NCBI GenBank assembly: GCA_017308595.1
Contig: JAFKER010000011.1
Coordinates: 117,213-181,212, forward strand
Length of the DNA: 64,000 bases
Source of the DNA: Afipia sp.
Lineage (GTDB): Bacteria; Pseudomonadota; Alphaproteobacteria; Rhizobiales; Xanthobacteraceae
Reading direction: 5' to 3'
Under the pieces are notes generated by a model. It worked only from the letters and a program-made list of their open reading frames with translations, had not been told where the DNA came from and made no database searches. Made by a program: the position numbers and the translations under genes. Positions 8,422 to 19,399 of this stretch are shown one piece after another; position 1 is the stretch's first letter, and each line of letters starts with the position of its first letter.

Positions 8422-10701
8422 ATGGCGACCGGGCGGCGGAACCAGCCCCAAATACAAGAGGCGACCGGGGTAGTCGCGGCGGTTCCAGCTGAGCAACCGG
8501 CCGGGCAGACGAAAAAGCCGATCCGCACCAAAATGATGCGCCAGTACGATCTGGTTGATCGGGTCCGTGCCTATAATCCGAACACCGACGAGGACCTGCT
8601 CAATCGGGCCTACGTTTACGCGATGATGGCCCATGGCGAGCAGAAACGGGCCTCCGGCGACCCCTATTTTTCCCACCCGCTCGAAGTGGCGGCGATCCTG
8701 ACGAATCTGAAGCTGGACGACGCGACCATCGTTGCCGCGCTGCTTCACGACACCATTGAGGATACCGAATCCACCCGCGCCGAGATCGACCAGATGTTCG
8801 GCCCCGAGATCGGCGCGCTGGTAGAGGGCCTGACCAAGCTCAAGCGGCTCGAACTGGTCTCTCGCGAGGCCAAGCAGGCTGAGAACCTGCGCAAGCTATT
8901 GCTCGCGATTTCCGACGACGTGCGCGTTTTGCTGGTCAAGCTCGCCGACCGTCTCCACAACATGCGGACGATGGAGTTTATGCCTGCGGCATCCCGCCGG
9001 CGCATCGCGGAGGAAACGCTCGATATTTATGCGCCGCTTGCCGGTCGCATGGGTATGCAGGAGATGCGGGAGGAGCTTGAGGATCTGTCATTCAAGATCA
9101 TCGATCCGGATGCTTATGCAGTTGTCGTGCAGCGCCTTGATGCGCTCGAAGCGCGCGATCGCGACATTATCGGGGAGATCGAGGCGCAACTGGCCGCCAA
9201 GCTCGCGAAGAACGGCATCAATGCGCACGTCAAGGGCCGCCGCAAGCAGCCGTTTTCGATCTGGATGAAGATGGAGCGCAAGTCCGTCGGTTTTGAACAA
9301 TTGTCTGACATCTTTGGGTTCCGCATCATCGTCAACAGCATCGCGGAGGTCTATCGCACTGTCGGCATCGTCCATACGACCTGGCCGGTGGTGCCTGGCC
9401 GCTTCAAGGACTACATCTCGACGCCGAAGCAGAACGACTATCGCTCGATTCACACCACCGTGATCGGTCCCGGCAAACAGCGCGCCGAACTGCAGATTCG
9501 CACCGAGGAGATGGATCGCGTCAACGAATACGGCATCGCCGCGCATGCCTTCTACAAGGATGGTGTCGGCTCGCCCACCGAGCGGCTGGAGAGAGAATCC
9601 AACGCGTTCGCCTGGTTGCGCCACACGGTTGAGGTGCTTTCCGAGAGCGCCAATCCGGAAGAATTTCTCGAACACACCAAGATGGAGCTGTTCCACGATC
9701 AGGTGTTCTGCTTCACGCCGAAAGGCAAGCTGATCGCGCTGCCACGCCATGCCAATGTGATCGATTTCGCCTATGCTGTGCACACCGACGTCGGCAACAG
9801 CGCGGTCGGGTGCAAGATCAACGGCAAGTTCGCACCGTTGTCGTCGGAGTTGCAGAACGGTGACGAAGTTGAAGTCCTGACTTCGCAGGCGCAGTCCGCG
9901 CCGCCGTCGGCATGGGAATCCCTTGCGGTTACGGGCAAGGCGCGCGCTGCGATCCGCCGGGCGACGCGCACGGCGGTCCGCGATCAATACGCAGGATTGG
10001 GCCGGCGTATTGTCGAGCGTCTGTTCATGCGCGCGAAGATCGTCTACGCCGACGACAAGTTGAAGGGCGCGCTGCCGCGCCTCGCCCGTGCGTCCATCGA
10101 CGACGTCATGGCTGCTGTCGGTCGCGGTGAAATGAAGGCTTCGGATGTCGCGCGAGCGATGTATCCCGACTACAAGGAAGAGGCACGTCTCAGCAGCAAA
10201 AAGATCGGTGCCGCCAATCCGAAGCCGGCGAGCGACGTCAAGGCATCGAGTGCGATTCCGATCCGCGGTATCAACAGCGATCTGCCGGTGAAGTTCGCAC
10301 CCAACGGCGGCGCGGTCCCCGGTGACCGCATCGTCGGTATCGTTACGCCGGGCGAGGGGATCACGATCTATCCGATCCAGTCCCCTGCGCTGAAGGATTT
10401 CGAGGAAGAGCCCGAACGCTGGCTGGATGTTCGCTGGGATACAGACGAGGCGACACCAAGGCGCTTTCCGGCGCGGCTGCATGTGCAGAACGTGAACGAG
10501 CCGGGCAGTTTGGCGCAGGTGGCGTCGGTCATCGCCGAGCATGACGGCAATATCGACAACATCAACATGAGCCGCCGCTCACCGGATTTCACGGACCTGA
10601 CCATCGATCTTGAGGTCTATGACCTGAAGCATTTGAACGGTATTATCGCTCAGCTTCGCGCCAAGGCGGTCGTCGCCAGCGTCGATCGCATCAACGGCTA
10701 A
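8422..10701 (+). CDS. rel: Bifunctional (p)ppGpp synthetase/hydrolase
   Basis: The stringent-response enzyme of alphaproteobacteria, normally the only long RSH protein. About 759 residues: N-terminal HD hydrolase domain ([31 protein letters not shown]), synthetase domain ([39 protein letters not shown]), TGS domain ([14 protein letters not shown]), a helical and linker region, and a C-terminal ACT domain ([21 protein letters not shown]). I use ATG 8422, which gives the Lys/Pro-rich leader seen in relatives before [11 protein letters not shown]; a GTG at 8374 is an alternative. Intact HD and synthetase motifs argue both activities are present. Followed by pdxJ. Confidence 0.93.
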   Translation: MATGRRNQPQIQEATGVVAAVPAEQPAGQTKKPIRTKMMRQYDLVDRVRAYNPNTDEDLLNRAYVYAMMAHGEQKRASGDPYFSHPLEVAAILTNLKLDDATIVAALLHDTIEDTESTRAEIDQMFGPEIGALVEGLTKLKRLELVSREAKQAENLRKLLLAISDDVRVLLVKLADRLHNMRTMEFMPAASRRRIAEETLDIYAPLAGRMGMQEMREELEDLSFKIIDPDAYAVVVQRLDALEARDRDIIGEIEAQLAAKLAKNGINAHVKGRRKQPFSIWMKMERKSVGFEQLSDIFGFRIIVNSIAEVYRTVGIVHTTWPVVPGRFKDYISTPKQNDYRSIHTTVIGPGKQRAELQIRTEEMDRVNEYGIAAHAFYKDGVGSPTERLERESNAFAWLRHTVEVLSESANPEEFLEHTKMELFHDQVFCFTPKGKLIALPRHANVIDFAYAVHTDVGNSAVGCKINGKFAPLSSELQNGDEVEVLTSQAQSAPPSAWESLAVTGKARAAIRRATRTAVRDQYAGLGRRIVERLFMRAKIVYADDKLKGALPRLARASIDDVMAAVGRGEMKASDVARAMYPDYKEEARLSSKKIGAANPKPASDVKASSAIPIRGINSDLPVKFAPNGGAVPGDRIVGIVTPGEGITIYPIQSPALKDFEEEPERWLDVRWDTDEATPRRFPARLHVQNVNEPGSLAQVASVIAEHDGNIDNINMSRRSPDFTDLTIDLEVYDLKHLNGIIAQLRAKAVVASVDRING

Positions 10702-10724
10702 TTATCGTTCTTTCCGGGTTTCTC

Positions 10725-11492
10725 ATGTCCGTCATTCCGCCGCTGCGTCTCGGGGTTAATGTCGATCACGTTGCCACCCTTCGCAACGCGCGCGGTGGTC
10801 GCGCGCCGGATCCGGTGCGCGCAGCATTGATGGCGATAGAAGCGGGGGCCGACGGCATCACCGCCCATTTGCGCGAAGACCGCCGCCACATTCGCGACGA
10901 GGACATGAAGCGGCTGAAGGCGGAAATCTCAAAGCCGCTGAATTTTGAAATGGCGGCAACCGCCGAAATGCTGCAAATCGCGTTGGCGACAAAGCCGCAT
11001 GCGGTATGTCTCGTCCCCGAGCGCCGTACGGAAGTGACGACGGAAGGGGGACTTGATGTGGTCGGCCAGCGCGATGCGCTGGGGCCGTTCATCGCGCGGC
11101 TGAACGATGCCGGAGTCCGCGTGTCGCTGTTCATCGCGGCGGATCCGGCTCAGATCGAGATGGCGGCGAAACTGAAATCGCCCGTGATCGAGATTCACAC
11201 CGGTGCGTGGTGCGACGCCGTTACCGAGAAGCGCGCGTCACAGATCGATACCGAATGGCAGAAGATCGTCGCCGGTGCGAAATTCGCAAAGTCTGCAGGG
11301 CTGGAGGTTCATGCCGGGCACGGTCTTGACTATGTAACGGCGGAGACGATCGCGGCGTTGCCGGAGATCGTCGAATTGAACATCGGTCATTTCATGATGG
11401 GTGAGGCGATATTTGTAGGTCTGTCCCAGACCGTTCGCGACATGCGCGCAGCAATGGATCGCGGCCGCAAGACACTGCGGACTTATTTATGA
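10725..11492 (+). CDS. pdxJ: Pyridoxine 5'-phosphate synthase
   Basis: Joins 3-amino-2-oxopropyl phosphate with 1-deoxyxylulose 5-phosphate to make pyridoxine 5'-phosphate in the DXP-dependent vitamin B6 pathway. The 255-residue TIM barrel shows [50 protein letters not shown] and VHAGHGLDY, all family signatures. The stop codon overlaps the acpS start as ATGA, so these two are translationally coupled. Confidence 0.96.
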   Translation: MSVIPPLRLGVNVDHVATLRNARGGRAPDPVRAALMAIEAGADGITAHLREDRRHIRDEDMKRLKAEISKPLNFEMAATAEMLQIALATKPHAVCLVPERRTEVTTEGGLDVVGQRDALGPFIARLNDAGVRVSLFIAADPAQIEMAAKLKSPVIEIHTGAWCDAVTEKRASQIDTEWQKIVAGAKFAKSAGLEVHAGHGLDYVTAETIAALPEIVELNIGHFMMGEAIFVGLSQTVRDMRAAMDRGRKTLRTYL

Positions 11493-11908
11493 TCATCGGC
11501 ATTGGATCGGACATTATCGACATCACCCGGATCGAAAAGGTGATCGGCCGTCACGGCGACCGGTTTATCGACCGGATCTTTACGGAGGCGGAGAGGGCCA
11601 AGGCCGAACGCCGTTCCAAGATGCCGAAACTGATCTGGGCGACTTATGCCAAGCGATTCGCAGCCAAGGAGGCCTGTTCCAAGGCTCTCGGAACGGGCAT
11701 TCGGCGGGGGGTCTGGTGGCGGGACATGGGTGTGGTCAACCTGCCGGGTGGCCGCCCGACCATGAAACTGACCGGGGGAGCGCTGGCGCGGCTGGAATCC
11801 CTGCTTCCGCCGGGCCATGAAGCCCGCATTGACCTGACCATCACGGACGATTGGCCGCTGGCGCAGGCTTTTGTCATCATTTCAGCCGTCCCGGCCCCCA
11901 CGGCTTGA
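11489..11908 (+). CDS. acpS: Holo-[acyl-carrier-protein] synthase
   Basis: Transfers 4'-phosphopantetheine from CoA to apo-ACP, activating fatty acid synthesis. The 139-residue protein begins [16 protein letters not shown], with the metal-binding Asp in GSDI and the conserved [15 protein letters not shown]. Length is usual. The start overlaps the pdxJ stop (ATGA). A gap of about 210 bases follows before lepB, holding only a weak GTCCAG/CTGGAC inverted repeat near 11937-11962. Confidence 0.95.
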   Translation: MIIGIGSDIIDITRIEKVIGRHGDRFIDRIFTEAERAKAERRSKMPKLIWATYAKRFAAKEACSKALGTGIRRGVWWRDMGVVNLPGGRPTMKLTGGALARLESLLPPGHEARIDLTITDDWPLAQAFVIISAVPAPTA

Positions 11909-12117
11909 CCCACTTGGCCGCCAACGGGTCCGAACCGTCCAGAAATCTAAAATTCACTGGACTGTCAGACCATTAGCAAGTTTTCATGAGGGCGTTGATT
12001 GCACCCCCTGCGACAACGGTCTAAAACCCGCGCGGGTGATTTGGGCGGCGTGTTCGCCTCCGGCCAGGCCGATATAGTCGGGTCACGGGGCATGAAAACC
12101 AGGATTCGAAAGAGCAG

Positions 12118-12876
12118 ATGAGCGTGACAACCCCGGCCAAATCCGAAGGCGGCGTCGGCGAAACGGTCCGTGTCGTCATTCACGCGCTCATTATCGCGCT
12201 GGTGATCCGCACCTTCCTGTTTCAACCCTTCAACATCCCATCCGGATCGATGAAGGCGACTTTGCTGGTCGGCGACTATCTGTTCGTCTCGAAATACTCC
12301 TACGGCTACAGCCATTATTCGATCCCACTCTCGCCGAGGCTGTTCACCGGCCGCATCTTTGGTTCCGATCCCGAACGCGGCGACATCGTCGTGTTCCGCC
12401 TGCCGAAGGACGACACCACCGACTACATCAAGCGCGTGATCGGACTGCCGGGCGACCGCATCCAGATGAAGGAGGGGCTTCTCTATATCAACGACAAGCC
12501 GGTGCAGCGCGAGCGTCTGCCGGATTTCGTTGGCGAGGATCCTTGCGGATCGGATGCGACCGCGCGCGTCAAGCAGTGGAAGGAAACACTGCCGAACGGC
12601 GTCAGCTACAAATCGCTCGATTGCGTCGATAACGGCTTCTACGACAACACAAATGTCTACACGGTGCCGCCCGGTCACTTCTTCATGATGGGTGACAACC
12701 GCGATAACTCAACCGACAGCCGCGTTCTATCGGCAGTAGGCTACGTGCCGTCCGAAAACCTGATCGGCCGCGCGCAGATGATCTTCTTCTCCATTGCCGA
12801 AGGCGAACAGGCCTGGCAGTTCTGGCGGTGGCCGGTTTCGGTGCGCTGGAATCGCATTTTCTCCATTGTGCGATGA
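12118..12876 (+). CDS. lepB: Signal peptidase I
   Basis: Inner-membrane serine/lysine protease that removes signal peptides of Sec and Tat exported proteins. The 252-residue protein has one N-terminal membrane helix near 16-35, the catalytic serine in PSGSMKATL near residue 44, the general-base lysine in YIKRVIGLPGD near 105, and the MGDNRDNSTDSR box. The stop overlaps the rnc start (ATGA), making lepB-rnc-era one tightly packed unit as in many bacteria. Confidence 0.96.
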   Translation: MSVTTPAKSEGGVGETVRVVIHALIIALVIRTFLFQPFNIPSGSMKATLLVGDYLFVSKYSYGYSHYSIPLSPRLFTGRIFGSDPERGDIVVFRLPKDDTTDYIKRVIGLPGDRIQMKEGLLYINDKPVQRERLPDFVGEDPCGSDATARVKQWKETLPNGVSYKSLDCVDNGFYDNTNVYTVPPGHFFMMGDNRDNSTDSRVLSAVGYVPSENLIGRAQMIFFSIAEGEQAWQFWRWPVSVRWNRIFSIVR

Positions 12877-13679
12877 GCGGCGAACCCGCAATCGTCAAAA
12901 CTCCCCCGGTCCCGGACGACGCTGCTGATATCGGCGTCGTCGAGGTCAAGCCTGCAAAGAAAGCGCGCCGCCCGAGTGCGAAGGCTGCGGCCAAGATCAT
13001 CGAGCAGCGTATCGGTCATACATTCGCCGATCCTTCCTTGCTGGCGACGGCGTTCACGCATGTGTCCGCTCTTAAGTCCGCGCGCAGCCGCGCCGACAGC
13101 TATCAGCGGCTCGAATTTCTCGGCGATCACGTGCTCGGTCTGATCGTGTCGGATATGCTCTATCGGGCATTTCCGAAGGCCGACGAGGGCGAATTGTCCA
13201 AACGACTCGCTGATCTGGTGCGGCGTGAGGCCTGCGCCGATGTTGCGAAAGCGCTCGGACTGGATGAGGCCATCAAGCTCGGATCGGTCGGCGCGGGAGC
13301 CGGAGCGCGGCTGCGCAACTCGGTGCTGGGCGATATCTGCGAAGCGGTGATCGGCGCCGTCTTTCTTGACGGCGGGTATGCGGCAGCCGCCGAATTTGTC
13401 GAGCGCAACTGGACCGAGCGGATGCGCAAGCCCGTGCGTCCGCTGCGCGACCCGAAGACGATCTTGCAGGAATGGGCGCAGGGCAAGGGCTTGCCGACGC
13501 CGGTCTACCGCGAGGTCGAGCGCACCGGGCCGCATCACGATCCGCAGTTTCGAGTTGCTGTGGAATTGCCGGGGCTGGCTCCGGCCGAAGGTGTCGGCGG
13601 CAGCAAGCGCGTCGCGGAAAAGCTGGCAGCGACGGCGCTGCTGAAGCGGGAAGGCGTAACGGGCGGCAACGATGCCTGA
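12873..13679 (+). CDS. rnc: Ribonuclease III
   Basis: Double-stranded RNA endonuclease that processes rRNA precursors and regulates mRNAs. From the coupled ATG at 12873 the protein is 268 residues: a charged N-terminal extension of about 40 residues, the catalytic domain with RLEFLGDHVLGL near 79-90 and GDICEAVIGAVFLDGG, then a dsRNA-binding domain (PKTILQEWAQGKGLPTPVY ... GGSKRVAEKLAATALL). A longer in-frame reading from 12828 lies inside lepB and is unlikely. It overlaps era by eight bases. Confidence 0.95.
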   Translation: MSGEPAIVKTPPVPDDAADIGVVEVKPAKKARRPSAKAAAKIIEQRIGHTFADPSLLATAFTHVSALKSARSRADSYQRLEFLGDHVLGLIVSDMLYRAFPKADEGELSKRLADLVRREACADVAKALGLDEAIKLGSVGAGAGARLRNSVLGDICEAVIGAVFLDGGYAAAAEFVERNWTERMRKPVRPLRDPKTILQEWAQGKGLPTPVYREVERTGPHHDPQFRVAVELPGLAPAEGVGGSKRVAEKLAATALLKREGVTGGNDA

Positions 13680-14598
13680 CGAACAGGAAAAGAATTCAGA
13701 TCGTGGGACGCGCTGCGGATTTGTCGCGCTGATCGGTGCGCCGAATGTCGGCAAGTCGACGCTGGTCAATGCGCTGGTCGGCTCGAAGGTCACTATCGTG
13801 TCGAAGAAAGTCCAGACGACACGCGCGCTGATCCGCGGCATCGTGGTGGAGGACAATGCACAGATCATCCTCGTCGATACGCCGGGCATCTTCGCACCCA
13901 AGCGCCGGCTCGATCGTGCGATGGTTTCGACCGCATGGAGCGGGGCGCATGACGCAGATCTTGTCTGCGCGCTCATAGATGCGCGTGCCGGAATCGACGA
14001 GGAGGCCGACGGCATCCTGAGCAAGCTCGAGGGCGTCAATCATCCGAAGATTCTGGTGTTGAACAAGATCGACCTGGTGCCGCGTGAGAAGTTGTTGGCG
14101 CTGGCGCAGAAAGCCAACGAACGGCTGAAGTTCACCCAGACTTTCATGGTGTCTGCGTTGTCGGGTGATGGCGTTGACGACCTTCGCCGCGCTTTGGCCA
14201 AGGACGTTCCTCCCGGGCCATTCCACTATCCTGAAGACCAGATGTCGGATGCTCCGATGCGGCAACTGGCGGCGGAAATTACGCGCGAGAAAATCTATCG
14301 TCATCTGCACCAGGAATTGCCGTATCAGTCCACCGTTGAGACCGACTCCTGGCAGGATCGCAAAGATGGTTCAGTGCGGATCGAGCAGACGATCTTTGTG
14401 GAGCGCGACAGCCAGCGCAAGATCGTGCTCGGTAAGAATGGCGCGACCATCAAGTCCATCGGCGCGGATTCGCGCAAGGAAATCGCGGAGATTGTCGGTC
14501 AGCCGGTGCATCTGTTTTTGTTCGTAAAGGTGCGCGACGGCTGGGGCGACGATCCGGAGCGTTATCGCGAGATGGGACTTGAGTTTCCCAAAGAGTGA
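13672..14598 (+). CDS. era: GTPase Era
   Basis: Essential GTPase that binds 16S rRNA and 30S precursors during ribosome maturation. The 308-residue protein has G1 GAPNVGKST, the switch region QTTRALIRGI, G3 DTPGIF, G4 NKIDLV and G5 SALSGDG, then a C-terminal KH domain with ERDSQRKIVLGKNGATIKSIG. The start overlaps rnc by eight bases. Family length and order are normal. Confidence 0.97.
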   Translation: MPDEQEKNSDRGTRCGFVALIGAPNVGKSTLVNALVGSKVTIVSKKVQTTRALIRGIVVEDNAQIILVDTPGIFAPKRRLDRAMVSTAWSGAHDADLVCALIDARAGIDEEADGILSKLEGVNHPKILVLNKIDLVPREKLLALAQKANERLKFTQTFMVSALSGDGVDDLRRALAKDVPPGPFHYPEDQMSDAPMRQLAAEITREKIYRHLHQELPYQSTVETDSWQDRKDGSVRIEQTIFVERDSQRKIVLGKNGATIKSIGADSRKEIAEIVGQPVHLFLFVKVRDGWGDDPERYREMGLEFPKE

Positions 14599-14616
14599 TC
14601 GAGGAATGATCAAAAG

Positions 14617-15015
14617 ATGACCGGGCCGGACATCAAGGTGCCGACGCACATCTTCTATTTTGAAGTTTTGCTGTACCTGTCGTTGCTCATTGACGTGTTG
14701 TCGGCGGCGTTTCTGGATCGAATTTCTGATGATGTTTCGGACTCGACCAGACTCGCGGTTAATTTCATCGCGGTCTTGATGACGCTCGGGTTTATGCAGT
14801 TGATCTGGCTTGCCGCCCATCGGCGCAGGAACTGGGCGCGGATGGTGCTGGTTGCGGCATTGATGTTGTCGATCGCCTCCGTAGCAACAACGCTGAATGA
14901 AGCAGGTATGCAGTTCGGTACATTTATTGACATCATTTCAACGGCATTGACGGCGCTGGGCCTGTTTTACTCGTTTACAGGAGACGCGCAGGGATGGTTC
15001 CGGCAGCCAGACTGA
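14617..15015 (+). CDS. Conserved small membrane protein
   Basis: I do not recognise a named family. The 132-residue product has about four hydrophobic stretches (near 13-33, 46-66, 72-93, 98-118) separated by short charged loops, including RRRNWARM after the second, so it is probably a four-pass inner-membrane protein. It sits between era and recO with a GAGGAATGA-type ribosome site, 18 bases after era, and is likely part of that operon. No catalytic motif is visible. Confidence 0.7.
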   Translation: MTGPDIKVPTHIFYFEVLLYLSLLIDVLSAAFLDRISDDVSDSTRLAVNFIAVLMTLGFMQLIWLAAHRRRNWARMVLVAALMLSIASVATTLNEAGMQFGTFIDIISTALTALGLFYSFTGDAQGWFRQPD

Positions 15016-15069
15016 CATATCACATCGTCTCGGGCTGCGAAGATGCGTAGAATCCTGTAAGCTGGCGCC

Positions 15070-15819
15070 ATGGAGTGGACCGACGAGGGCATTGTTCTGG
15101 GCGTGCGGCGGCATGGCGAATCCAGCGCCATTGTCGAACTTCTGACGCGCAGCCATGGCCGCCATCTTGGGCTGGTGCGCGGTGGCGCCGGTTCGCGGAT
15201 GCGGCCGCTGCTCCAGCCGGGCAACACCGTAAGCGCGGTCTGGCGCGCGCGTCTTGACGAGCATCTTGGATATTACGCGATCGAAGGCACGCGGTTACGC
15301 GCGGCCACCATGTTCGGTACGCCTCATGCGGTTTACGGCGTGACGCATCTGGCCTCGCTGGTCCGGCTGCTGCCGGAGCGCGATCCGCACGAAGACATCT
15401 ACGAGATGGTGGAAACGATCCTCGACGATTTCGACGACGCGTCTTTGGCCGGTGTTCAATTGGTAAGATTTGAACTGGCCATGCTGACCGAGCTTGGTTT
15501 CGGCCTGGATCTGTCGTGTTGCGTCGCAAGTGGTACGATGCGTGACCTGATTTATGTGTCGCCGAAATCCGGCGGAGCGGTTTCGCGTCAGGCCGGTGAG
15601 CCATGGCGCGACCGGCTGCTGCCGCTCCCGGCATTCCTGCGCGAGAGCGATGACGGCGCCAACGGCTGGTCCGGGCAGGACATCGAGGACGGTTTCCGGC
15701 TGACCGGATTATTTCTGTTGCGCAATGTGCTGGAGCCGCGCGGGCAGGGTCACTCGGATGCGCGGGACGGTTTTATCAACGCTGTTATGAGGCCGCGCAC
15801 GACAGCCGCCGTTGAATGA
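15070..15819 (+). CDS. recO: DNA repair protein RecO
   Basis: Recombination mediator of the RecFOR pathway: binds ssDNA and SSB and helps load RecA at gaps. The 249-residue protein has an N-terminal OB fold starting [25 protein letters not shown] and a helical domain with [18 protein letters not shown] and [11 protein letters not shown], family landmarks. The cysteine pair at LDLSCC marks the region that carries zinc ligands in some homologues. A bidirectional terminator follows immediately. Confidence 0.93.
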   Translation: MEWTDEGIVLGVRRHGESSAIVELLTRSHGRHLGLVRGGAGSRMRPLLQPGNTVSAVWRARLDEHLGYYAIEGTRLRAATMFGTPHAVYGVTHLASLVRLLPERDPHEDIYEMVETILDDFDDASLAGVQLVRFELAMLTELGFGLDLSCCVASGTMRDLIYVSPKSGGAVSRQAGEPWRDRLLPLPAFLRESDDGANGWSGQDIEDGFRLTGLFLLRNVLEPRGQGHSDARDGFINAVMRPRTTAAVE

Positions 15820-15847
15820 AACAGGCCGGGAAGTGTCCGGCCTGTTT
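15819..15847. terminator. Bidirectional terminator between recO and His-rich gene
   Basis: An 11-base-pair stem AAACAGGCCGG / CCGGCCTGTTT with a seven-base loop. Runs of A on one side and T on the other let it work for both the recO transcript and the opposing one; the first bases overlap the recO stop codon. Confidence 0.8.
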
Positions 15848-15874
15848 GCAGTCAGATTTAAGTCAAATCTGAAA

Positions 15875-16156
15875 TCAGCGATGATGACGGTGATGATGAT
15901 GCCGCGGACCGCGATGGTGCGGACGGATGTGATGCGGGCGGTGAGGGCGCACATAATGTGGACGCACGTCGCGGCAGCGACGGTCCCAGCGATAGCCGTT
16001 CCAGAACCGGGTGCAGACAAGGCGGACTTCTTCGGTCTGTGTGCCGGTCATGCCGATAGAGGGATTCAACGGCATGGCTTCAGCGCGGCTGACTGTGAGC
16101 GAGGCCCCAGCGGAGAGAGCAGCCACTGCGATCGCAGCTAGAACAAAACGGCGCAT
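15875..16156 (-). CDS. Secreted His-rich small protein
   Basis: A 93-residue protein with a clear Sec signal peptide (MRRFVLAAIAVAALSAGASL, likely cut after SRAEA) and a mature part with two cysteines (VRLVCTRFW, DRRCRDV), which may form a disulfide, then a tail of His, Arg and Pro with about twelve histidines (PHRPHHIRPHH..., HHHHRHHR). A metal-binding periplasmic role (Ni, Zn, Cu or Co) is plausible but inferred only from composition. Similar His-rich small exported proteins occur in Bradyrhizobium relatives. It faces recO and diverges from parC. Confidence 0.75.
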   Translation of the reverse strand: MRRFVLAAIAVAALSAGASLTVSRAEAMPLNPSIGMTGTQTEEVRLVCTRFWNGYRWDRRCRDVRPHYVRPHRPHHIRPHHRGPRHHHHRHHR

Positions 16157-16356
16157 TCAAATTCCCTTCTTTATTGAGCTTAAGACCATTCGATGAATCC
16201 CGGATGGTATTCAGTTGCGGCAGCCGTTTTCGCCGGTTTTCGCTCCGGAAAGCCCGATTGCGACGCGCCTGAACTATGGCGGATGAATTGCGAACATAAG
16301 ATGTCCGCGCGATTCATATGTTGTTCATTTGGCCGACTGGCGGTAATTCCTTCCTC

Positions 16357-18609
16357 ATGGGAAAAAGACTGATTCCGCCAGAGCCGATGGATGTTCAGGA
16401 GGTCGCACTCCGCGAAGCGCTGGAAGAGCGCTATCTCGCCTATGCGCTTTCCACCATCATGCACCGCGCGCTCCCGGATGCGCGCGACGGATTGAAGCCG
16501 GTTCACCGCCGCATTCTCTACGGTATGCGCCTGCTGCGGCTTGACCCTGGCACGCCGTTCAAGAAATCCGCCAAGATCGTGGGCGATGTGATGGGCTCGT
16601 TCCATCCGCATGGCGACCAATCGATTTACGACGCGCTGGTGCGCCTCGCACAGGATTTCGCCTCTCGCTATCCGCTGGTGGACGGGCAGGGCAATTTCGG
16701 CAACATCGACGGCGATAATCCGGCGGCGTATCGTTATACCGAAGCGCGCATGACGGAAGTCGCGCGCCTGCTGCTGGAAGGTATTGACGAGGACGCGGTT
16801 GAATTCCGCCCCAACTACGATGGCCAGTCGAAGGAACCCTTCGTCCTGCCGGGCGCGTTCCCGAACCTGCTGGCGAACGGCGCACAGGGTATCGCGGTCG
16901 GAATGGCGACCTCGATCCCCCCGCATAACGCGGCGGAACTGTGCGACGCGGCGCTGCATCTGATCGATAAGCCGAACACGAAATCCAGCGGCCTGCTGCG
17001 TTACGTGAAGGGCCCGGACTTTCCCACCGGCGGCATTGTCGTCGACTCCAAGGAAAGCATCACCGAAGCCTACATGACCGGGCGCGGGTCGTTCCGTGTG
17101 CGCGCGAAGTGGCATCAGGAAGAGGGCGCGCGGGGCACCTGGAATATCGTCGTCACCGAAATTCCGTGGCTGGTGCAGAAGTCGCGCCTGATCGAGCGCA
17201 TCGCCGAGCTTCTCAACGAAAAGAAGCTGCTGCTGGTCGGGGATATCCGCGACGAGTCGGCGGAAGACGTCCGCGTCGTCATCGAGCCGAAGTCAAAGAA
17301 CGTCGATCCTGAAGTCCTGATGGAGACGTTGTTCAAGCAGACCGAGCTTGAAAGCAAGATTCCGCTGAACCTCAATGTGCTGGTGAAAGGCCGTATCCCG
17401 AAGGTGCTTGGCCTTGCCGAGTGCCTGCGCGAATGGCTGGACCATCTGCGCGATGTGCTGATCCGGCGCTCGAACTTCCGCAAGAACCAGATCGAGCATC
17501 GGCTCGAAGTTCTTGGCGGTTATCTGATTGCCTATCTGAACCTCGACAAGGTCATCAAGATCATCCGCACCGAGGATGAGCCGAAGCCGGTCCTGATCAA
17601 GACCTTCAAGCTCACCGATCTTCAGGCCGATTCCATCCTCAACATGCGCCTGCGTAATTTGCGCAAGCTCGAGGAGATGGAAATCCGTGGTGAGGACAAG
17701 GATCTTCGCAACGAATTGAAGGGCATCAAGGCCGTTCTCGCGTCCGAAGAAGAGCAGTGGAAGAAGGTCGGCGAACAGGTTCGCAAGGTGCGCGATACCT
17801 TCGGGCCGAAGACGCCGCTCGGCAAGCGCCGTACCCAGTTCGCCGATGCGCCGGAGCATGATCTCGCGGCCATCGAGGAGGCGTTGATCGAGCGCGAGCC
17901 GATCACGGTGGTCGTCTCGGACAAGGGCTGGGTCCGCACGCTCAAGGGACATGTCGAGGATCTGTCGAACCTCGCGTTCAAGACCGACGACAGCATGGGC
18001 TTCTCGTTCTTTGCCGAGAGCACATCCAAGCTCACGCTGTTCGCCAGCAACGGTCGTTTCTATACGCTCGATGCGCAGAAACTGCCGGGCGGGCGTGGCC
18101 ATGGCGATCCGATCCGCATGACCATCGATATGGAAGGCGATGCCGATATCGTCTCGATGTTCGTTCAGAAAGGCGGGCGCAAGTTCCTCGTCGCGAGTAG
18201 TGACGGGCAGGGCTTCGTCGTCAATGAGGACGATTGCGTCGCTAACACCCGCAAGGGCAAGCAGGTTCTCAACGTCAGTGCGCCAAATCAGGCCGCGGTA
18301 ATCGCGACCGTGACCGGCGATACCGTCGCCGTCATCGGCACCAACCACAAGATGGTGATTTTCCCGCTGGAGCAAGTGCCAGAAATGGCGCGCGGCCGCG
18401 GTGTGCGCCTGCAGAAGTACAGCGGCGGCAAGCTGTCCGACGTGATGACGTTCACGTCGAAGGATGGCATGACGTGGAAGGACTCGGCAGGCCGCGAACA
18501 AGCTTCGGCATGGAAAGAGCTCGCCGACTGGCGTGGCAACCGTGCGGATGCGGGCCGTTTGGCGCACGGCTTCCCGAAGTCGAACAAGTTCGGCAAGGTG
18601 ATCGATTAA
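16357..18609 (+). CDS. parC: DNA topoisomerase IV subunit A
   Basis: With ParE it decatenates daughter chromosomes. The 750-residue protein shows the GyrA/ParC cleavage domain: YAMSTIM-like [26 protein letters not shown], the quinolone-region [19 protein letters not shown], and the catalytic tyrosine in [10 protein letters not shown] near 127. A coiled-coil and a reduced beta-pinwheel C-terminal region follow. It lacks the GyrA box and matches ParC length. I start at ATG 16357 ([10 protein letters not shown]), as in relatives; an upstream in-frame ATG at 16318 adds 13 unlike residues. Confidence 0.94.
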   Translation: MGKRLIPPEPMDVQEVALREALEERYLAYALSTIMHRALPDARDGLKPVHRRILYGMRLLRLDPGTPFKKSAKIVGDVMGSFHPHGDQSIYDALVRLAQDFASRYPLVDGQGNFGNIDGDNPAAYRYTEARMTEVARLLLEGIDEDAVEFRPNYDGQSKEPFVLPGAFPNLLANGAQGIAVGMATSIPPHNAAELCDAALHLIDKPNTKSSGLLRYVKGPDFPTGGIVVDSKESITEAYMTGRGSFRVRAKWHQEEGARGTWNIVVTEIPWLVQKSRLIERIAELLNEKKLLLVGDIRDESAEDVRVVIEPKSKNVDPEVLMETLFKQTELESKIPLNLNVLVKGRIPKVLGLAECLREWLDHLRDVLIRRSNFRKNQIEHRLEVLGGYLIAYLNLDKVIKIIRTEDEPKPVLIKTFKLTDLQADSILNMRLRNLRKLEEMEIRGEDKDLRNELKGIKAVLASEEEQWKKVGEQVRKVRDTFGPKTPLGKRRTQFADAPEHDLAAIEEALIEREPITVVVSDKGWVRTLKGHVEDLSNLAFKTDDSMGFSFFAESTSKLTLFASNGRFYTLDAQKLPGGRGHGDPIRMTIDMEGDADIVSMFVQKGGRKFLVASSDGQGFVVNEDDCVANTRKGKQVLNVSAPNQAAVIATVTGDTVAVIGTNHKMVIFPLEQVPEMARGRGVRLQKYSGGKLSDVMTFTSKDGMTWKDSAGREQASAWKELADWRGNRADAGRLAHGFPKSNKFGKVID

Positions 18610-18654
18610 GGTGAGGACGCCGGCCCATTGCGCTGGTGCTTCAATCAAGGTTGC

Positions 18655-18670
18655 TTGCTCGCGCGAGCAA
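18655..18670. promoter_or_regulatory. 16-base perfect palindrome between parC and trmO
   Basis: TTGCTCGCGCGAGCAA is its own reverse complement. It lies 46 bases after the parC stop and 43 bases before the trmO ATG. It may be a terminator stem without U-tract or a protein-binding site for trmO; nothing decides between these. Confidence 0.35.
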
Positions 18671-18712
18671 CAAGGCTACACTGTCGGCATGATCAATGCG
18701 CCGGTGAGTTGA

Positions 18713-19207
18713 ATGGTTCGCTATAACGAAATCCGCGAAGGTGAAGTCGCTGTCGAGCCGCCGCCGCCGACCGACGCGGGGCTTGTGTTCATCGGCCGCA
18801 TCCACACGCCATGGACCGATAGGATGATGGCACCGCGGCAGGGCCGCCATGATGGGCCTGTCTGCAGGATCGAGATTTTTGAGCCTTGGGTTCCCGCACT
18901 GAAGGGCCTCGACAAGTTCACGCAGGTCGAAGTGATCTACTGGCTGCATCAGTCGCGCCGCGATCTGATCCTGCAAAGTCCCGCCAGCGACACCAATACG
19001 CATGGCACGTTCTCGCTGCGCTCGCCGGTGCGTCCCAATCCGCTCGGCACCTCCGTTGCAAAACTCGTCGGCATCGAAGGCGGCATGGTTCTGGTGCGCG
19101 GTCTCGATTGTCTCGATGGCACGCCGCTGGTTGATCTCAAGCCGGATCGTTGCCAGTTCACACCAATCGCCCCGCCGCAGCCCGGCGATTTCGAAACCGA
19201 AAAATAA
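18713..19207 (+). CDS. trmO: tRNA t6A37 methyltransferase TrmO (TsaA-like)
   Basis: SAM-dependent enzyme predicted to N6-methylate threonylcarbamoyladenosine at position 37 of Thr tRNAs, tuning decoding. The 164-residue protein has the YaeB/TsaA barrel signature: [28 protein letters not shown] and [13 protein letters not shown], the last being the hallmark. It lacks the extra C-terminal domain of E. coli TrmO, as usual for shorter members. It appears to stand alone. Confidence 0.85.
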   Translation: MVRYNEIREGEVAVEPPPPTDAGLVFIGRIHTPWTDRMMAPRQGRHDGPVCRIEIFEPWVPALKGLDKFTQVEVIYWLHQSRRDLILQSPASDTNTHGTFSLRSPVRPNPLGTSVAKLVGIEGGMVLVRGLDCLDGTPLVDLKPDRCQFTPIAPPQPGDFETEK

Positions 19208-19399
19208 GACTGCCTGGCATGCGCGGTTGCAGAGGCTCTGCGAGTGCAGGCCCATGGGTGAAATTCAGCCAGCGACTAACATCGAATTTACTTGTGACGC
19301 CCGGTGTAATCCCGGAAGCTCCCTTGGCGCGTCTCCGAATGGAAACATGTTCCGCTTGACTGAGGCGCTCCAAATTCGCGGCGGCGATGGAGAAGTCCG

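Noticed and set aside
9088-10542. A 484-codon open frame antisense to rel
   Set aside because: Composition is that of a complementary-strand shadow and no motif is seen; rel is certain.
17293-18648. A 451-codon open frame antisense to parC
   Set aside because: Shadow of parC; no domain, no ribosome site of note.
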